This document shows positions 21,769 through 22,842 of a stretch of 22,842 bases of DNA, piece by piece (the stretch's first letter is position 1; every line of letters begins with the position of its first letter). The DNA comes from Methanocorpusculum sp. (GTDB lineage Archaea > Halobacteriota > Methanomicrobia > Methanomicrobiales > Methanocorpusculaceae), in the NCBI GenBank assembly GCA_029987395.1, contig DALTVX010000080.1, positions 1 through 22,842 on the forward strand, in the 5' to 3' direction. Under the pieces are notes generated by a model. The model made no database searches, had not been told where the DNA came from, and worked only from the letters and a program-made list of their open reading frames with translations. Made by a program: the position numbers and the translations under genes.

Positions 21769-22842
21769 TTATTCACCACATCCAACACGGACACATTCTT
21801 CAAGCGTGCCTAACAGGGGTGTTGATTTGCACATTCCCGGCAGATAGGTGAAGGCTTTTCCTGAGTTTGTCATGACCACGCCGACCTCATCCATTATTGG
21901 TGAAACCACCATGCAGGTGTCGGGCACGATCTTTGCACCGCTTCGAAGGATTATATTACACAGGTCCGGGTGTTTTGCTTTCATCTCTTCTGCGACAAAA
22001 ACGTAGAAGGGCAGGATGACCTTTTTGTTTTTCAAAAGATCAGCAAGCTCTTCGAGTTCTGCCATGGAAAGGTGGGGACATCCAACTGCTATGACGTCCG
22101 CCTCCAGACTGCCGAAAAGCTCCTCGACCTCGGTGACCCCGATCTCGATGACTTCAAGGTCGTTTTCTTCGACATGTTTTTTGAAGAAGGGGAAACGGAT
22201 CTCGGGCGTGATCTCACTTACGTGATAAAGTGCGACTGCCCCGCTTGCGGCCATAGCGGCCCCGAGGCTTTTGAGCATGTCACGTGTTGGGCGGATACCG
22301 GTAAAGTACGGGATCTTATTTCCAGCGATCGCGCCTGTGATGATCCCAAGAGCTCCGTAATGTGCTCCGGTCCATGATTTGGCGGTCTCTGCGTCGTCGA
22401 TGTGGAACGCGATGTTTGGGACCCGGTTCTTGACGATATGGAGTCCGTAATAAGGGGTCTTTCCCGTGAGAGCGGAGGCAAGAGCTGATGGGCCGCCCTC
22501 ACGGTTGGTACGTGCTCCGAGAACCGAGTTCACGTAGCTGACCGCAGAGGATTCAGACCAGGCGAGATGGTCTCCTCTCTCAACGATGTTGAAGTAATAC
22601 GGGGTGCAGGTACAGGTCGAACGGACCCCAAGTCGTGCATACGCGGCATTTACCTCAAGCTGTTTTTTTGCAAAAGAATCAGGGATCCCGAGATTTTGCC
22701 ACTCGTTACGTGGCATACCGATCGGATTCAGAAATGAGGGGACGACGGCTTTTCCTGAGAGTGTGTTTAACCAGGAAAGTCCGGCATCTCCGATCGTTTT
22801 GAAGGAGGCTCCGGAGACCTGAACACTTTTCACCTGGATGAA
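21769..22842 (-). CDS. Phosphomevalonate dehydratase large subunit (aconitase X family), 5' end beyond the window
   Basis: Iron-sulfur enzyme subunit that, with a small partner, dehydrates 5-phosphomevalonate to trans-anhydromevalonate 5-phosphate in the archaeal mevalonate pathway for lipid precursors. The frame stays open to the right edge, and the 357 visible residues begin FIQVKSVQVSGASFKTIGDAG, which is internal in the family, so about 40-50 N-terminal residues are missing. Recognisable blocks are NPIGMPRNEW, STCTCTPYY, SSAVSYVNSVLGARTNREGGPSAL, VGCPHLS and PDTCMVVSP, with cysteines that would bind the cluster. The small subunit is not in the window. Before this role was found the family was known as DUF521; a hydroxyproline-related aconitase X is the alternative but less likely in a methanogen. 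Confidence 0.88.
   Translation of the reverse strand, partial: FIQVKSVQVSGASFKTIGDAGLSWLNTLSGKAVVPSFLNPIGMPRNEWQNLGIPDSFAKKQLEVNAAYARLGVRSTCTCTPYYFNIVERGDHLAWSESSAVSYVNSVLGARTNREGGPSALASALTGKTPYYGLHIVKNRVPNIAFHIDDAETAKSWTGAHYGALGIITGAIAGNKIPYFTGIRPTRDMLKSLGAAMAASGAVALYHVSEITPEIRFPFFKKHVEENDLEVIEIGVTEVEELFGSLEADVIAVGCPHLSMAELEELADLLKNKKVILPFYVFVAEEMKAKHPDLCNIILRSGAKIVPDTCMVVSPIMDEVGVVMTNSGKAFTYLPGMCKSTPLLGTLEECVRVGCGE

Overview
The window looks like part of the chromosome of a hydrogenotrophic, formate-using methanogenic archaeon, most likely of the Methanomicrobiales. A Methanocorpusculum-like genus is my guess and is not proven. The reasons are an F420-type formate dehydrogenase (fdhAB), a Tfx-family regulator, four-subunit pyruvate synthase, an aconitase X-type phosphomevalonate dehydratase large subunit (archaeal mevalonate route), archaeal type IV pilins with DGVSPVIG starts, roughly balanced base composition in genes with very AT-rich intergenic DNA, and archaeal TATA boxes 22-25 nt upstream of start codons.

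Layout. Positions 1-2063, minus strand: tungstate ABC permease (tupB, cut by the left edge), tungstate-binding lipoprotein (tupA) and a tfx-type regulator. Positions 2486-5800, plus strand: fdhA-fdhB, a molybdenum or tungsten enzyme. This block joins metal uptake, a candidate metal-responsive regulator and a metal enzyme. Positions 6042-6866, minus: a small SAM-dependent methyltransferase, divergent from a plus-strand peptide/nickel-family ABC system at 7024-13715. That system has two tandem paralogous binding lipoproteins, two permeases and two ATPases. Each binding-protein gene has its own copy of a quasi-palindromic element upstream.

Positions 13717-14176 hold a 460-bp non-coding palindromic element with perfect 14-bp terminal inverted repeats and a 6-bp target duplication (TTTGAA). 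It is MITE-like and sits exactly between the convergent ends of the ABC operon and the pyruvate synthase operon, with the ATPase stop codon inside the duplicated target. It also has 84-nt near-identical inner arms and two internal hairpins, so it could fold into a large branched structure. I consider it the most unusual feature of the window.

Positions 14203-16999, minus: pyruvate synthase in the order beta, alpha, gamma, delta, with a structured upstream region. Positions 17198-19044, minus: two related pilin-like proteins with a shared N-terminal part and divergent C-terminal parts. Positions 19246-20109, plus: a membrane-anchored protein with a long charged coiled coil and an unknown outer domain, followed by birA (20117-21076). 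Positions 21073-22842, minus: a membrane metalloprotease (M50) and the phosphomevalonate dehydratase large subunit, the latter cut by the right edge.

No CRISPR array, rRNA, tRNA or transposase gene was seen. Identifications rest on reading motifs by eye, with no database search.
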